NCBI GenBank assembly: GCA_027366585.1
Contig: DAHXNF010000010.1
Location: 89,024 to 153,023 of the forward strand
Reading direction: 5' to 3'
Source of the DNA: Thermoplasmatales archaeon
Lineage (GTDB): Archaea; Thermoplasmatota; Thermoplasmata; Thermoplasmatales; Thermoplasmataceae
DNA: 64,000 bases
Each line of letters opens with the position of its first letter. Within the stretch, counting starts at the first letter, position 1. Positions 63,683 through 64,000 of the stretch are shown in pieces. The translations under genes were made by a program, and so were the position numbers. Under the pieces are notes generated by a model that saw nothing but the letters and a program-made list of their open reading frames with translations, made no database searches and was not told the DNA's origin.

Positions 63683-64000
63683 TGTGCATTCGGTCGATTA
63701 GTGGCCGTGGACTGAATGCCTCGCCGAAGCTTGGCACTTACATCCCGGCTCTATCAATCTCCTCTTTTAGGAGAGACCTGAAAACGATGTCTATTTTTAG
63801 GGGCGGCTTCAAGCTTAGATGCTTTCAGCTTTTATCCGCGTATGGCGTGGCTACCCGACAAATGCCCTGCCGGACAATCGGTAAACCAGAAGCCACGAGC
63901 CCCCGTTCCTCTCGTACTAAAGGCCCCTTCCCTTCAGACATCGAACAGCCCCACGGAGAAGCAACCCTACTGTCTCGCGACGTAGTGAACCCATCTCAGG
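63683..64000 (-). rRNA. 23S rRNA, 3' part (continues past the window)
   Basis: The complement carries universal 23S 3'-domain landmarks: the sarcin-ricin side AGTACGAGAGGA (seen as TCCTCTCGTACT at about 63908-63919) and CTGAAAGCATCTAAG at about 63814-63828. The exact 3' end near 63683 is estimated from the closing GCATTCAG/GAATGC helix. No 5S or tRNA gene follows within the window. Confidence 0.92.

Noticed and set aside
1..64000. CRISPR arrays, integrases, intact insertion sequences
   Set aside because: No regularly spaced repeat, no Cas protein, no recombinase or transposase frame is visible.

Overview
The window reads as a chromosomal segment of a Thermoplasmata (Thermoplasmatales-like) euryarchaeon. 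Direct signs of an archaeon are ribosomal protein S6e with aIF2-gamma, an archaeal-type methionine adenosyltransferase, a Kae1-Bud32 fusion, a complete A-type ATPase operon, a glycerol-1-phosphate dehydrogenase family protein, TATA boxes about 25 bases upstream of many start codons (leaderless transcripts), and a 23S rRNA gene entering from the right edge. Class II LysRS, a bacterial-type ThrRS and an ETF/FixCX system fit this lineage. The exact genus is inference.

Layout. 1-860 is gene-poor, with the tail of one gene. 864-8771 is a nitrogen/amino-acid catabolic block: amidase, APC permease, class III aminotransferase with a G1P-dehydrogenase-like partner, an Lrp regulator and an aldehyde dehydrogenase (GABA-shunt-like). 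9157-11166 is ThrRS. 11172-14599 is fixC-fixX-etfB-etfA. 14813-18550 is an A+T-rich island with an ABC exporter, small secreted proteins and a truncated gene beside a structured non-coding stretch. 19147-30830 holds housekeeping genes: DNA glycosylase, aIF2-gamma/S6e, an Nramp-like transporter under a DtxR-type palindrome, Kae1-Bud32/ITPase, MAT, acylphosphatase, threonine dehydratase, a Gfo/Idh/MocA oxidoreductase and 3-hydroxyacyl-CoA dehydrogenase. 30980-32717 holds an aminotransferase, an NfeD-like protein and a doubtful small ORF.

32724-41157 is the A-ATPase operon in the order K-E-C-F-A-B-D-(new 56-aa membrane protein)-H-I. 41399-45483 carries an esterase and a B12-dependent acyl-CoA mutase with its MeaB chaperone. 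The mutase's substrate-pocket residues are those of isobutyryl-CoA mutase, not methylmalonyl-CoA mutase. 45954-46892 is an atypical SDR.

47169-55982 is the most interesting part. It contains an amidohydrolase of the cytosine-deaminase family, a DUF1097 membrane protein, FdrA, a 53-aa protein, DUF1116, DUF2877 and an isochorismatase-family hydrolase. Divergent to these lie carbamate kinase and asparaginase. The FdrA/DUF1116/DUF2877 trio matches the AllFGH oxamate carbamoyltransferase set, so the locus looks like an ATP-yielding pathway that splits a carbamoylated nitrogen compound to carbamoyl phosphate. Its substrate is unknown.

56065-63511 returns to housekeeping and mixed genes: OsmC, LysRS, GfcR-like regulator, HIT, Mrp, an unknown 336-aa protein, a NicO/UreH-like membrane protein and a PdxA-family dehydrogenase. 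The 23S rRNA 3' part follows on the minus strand with a poly-T terminator.
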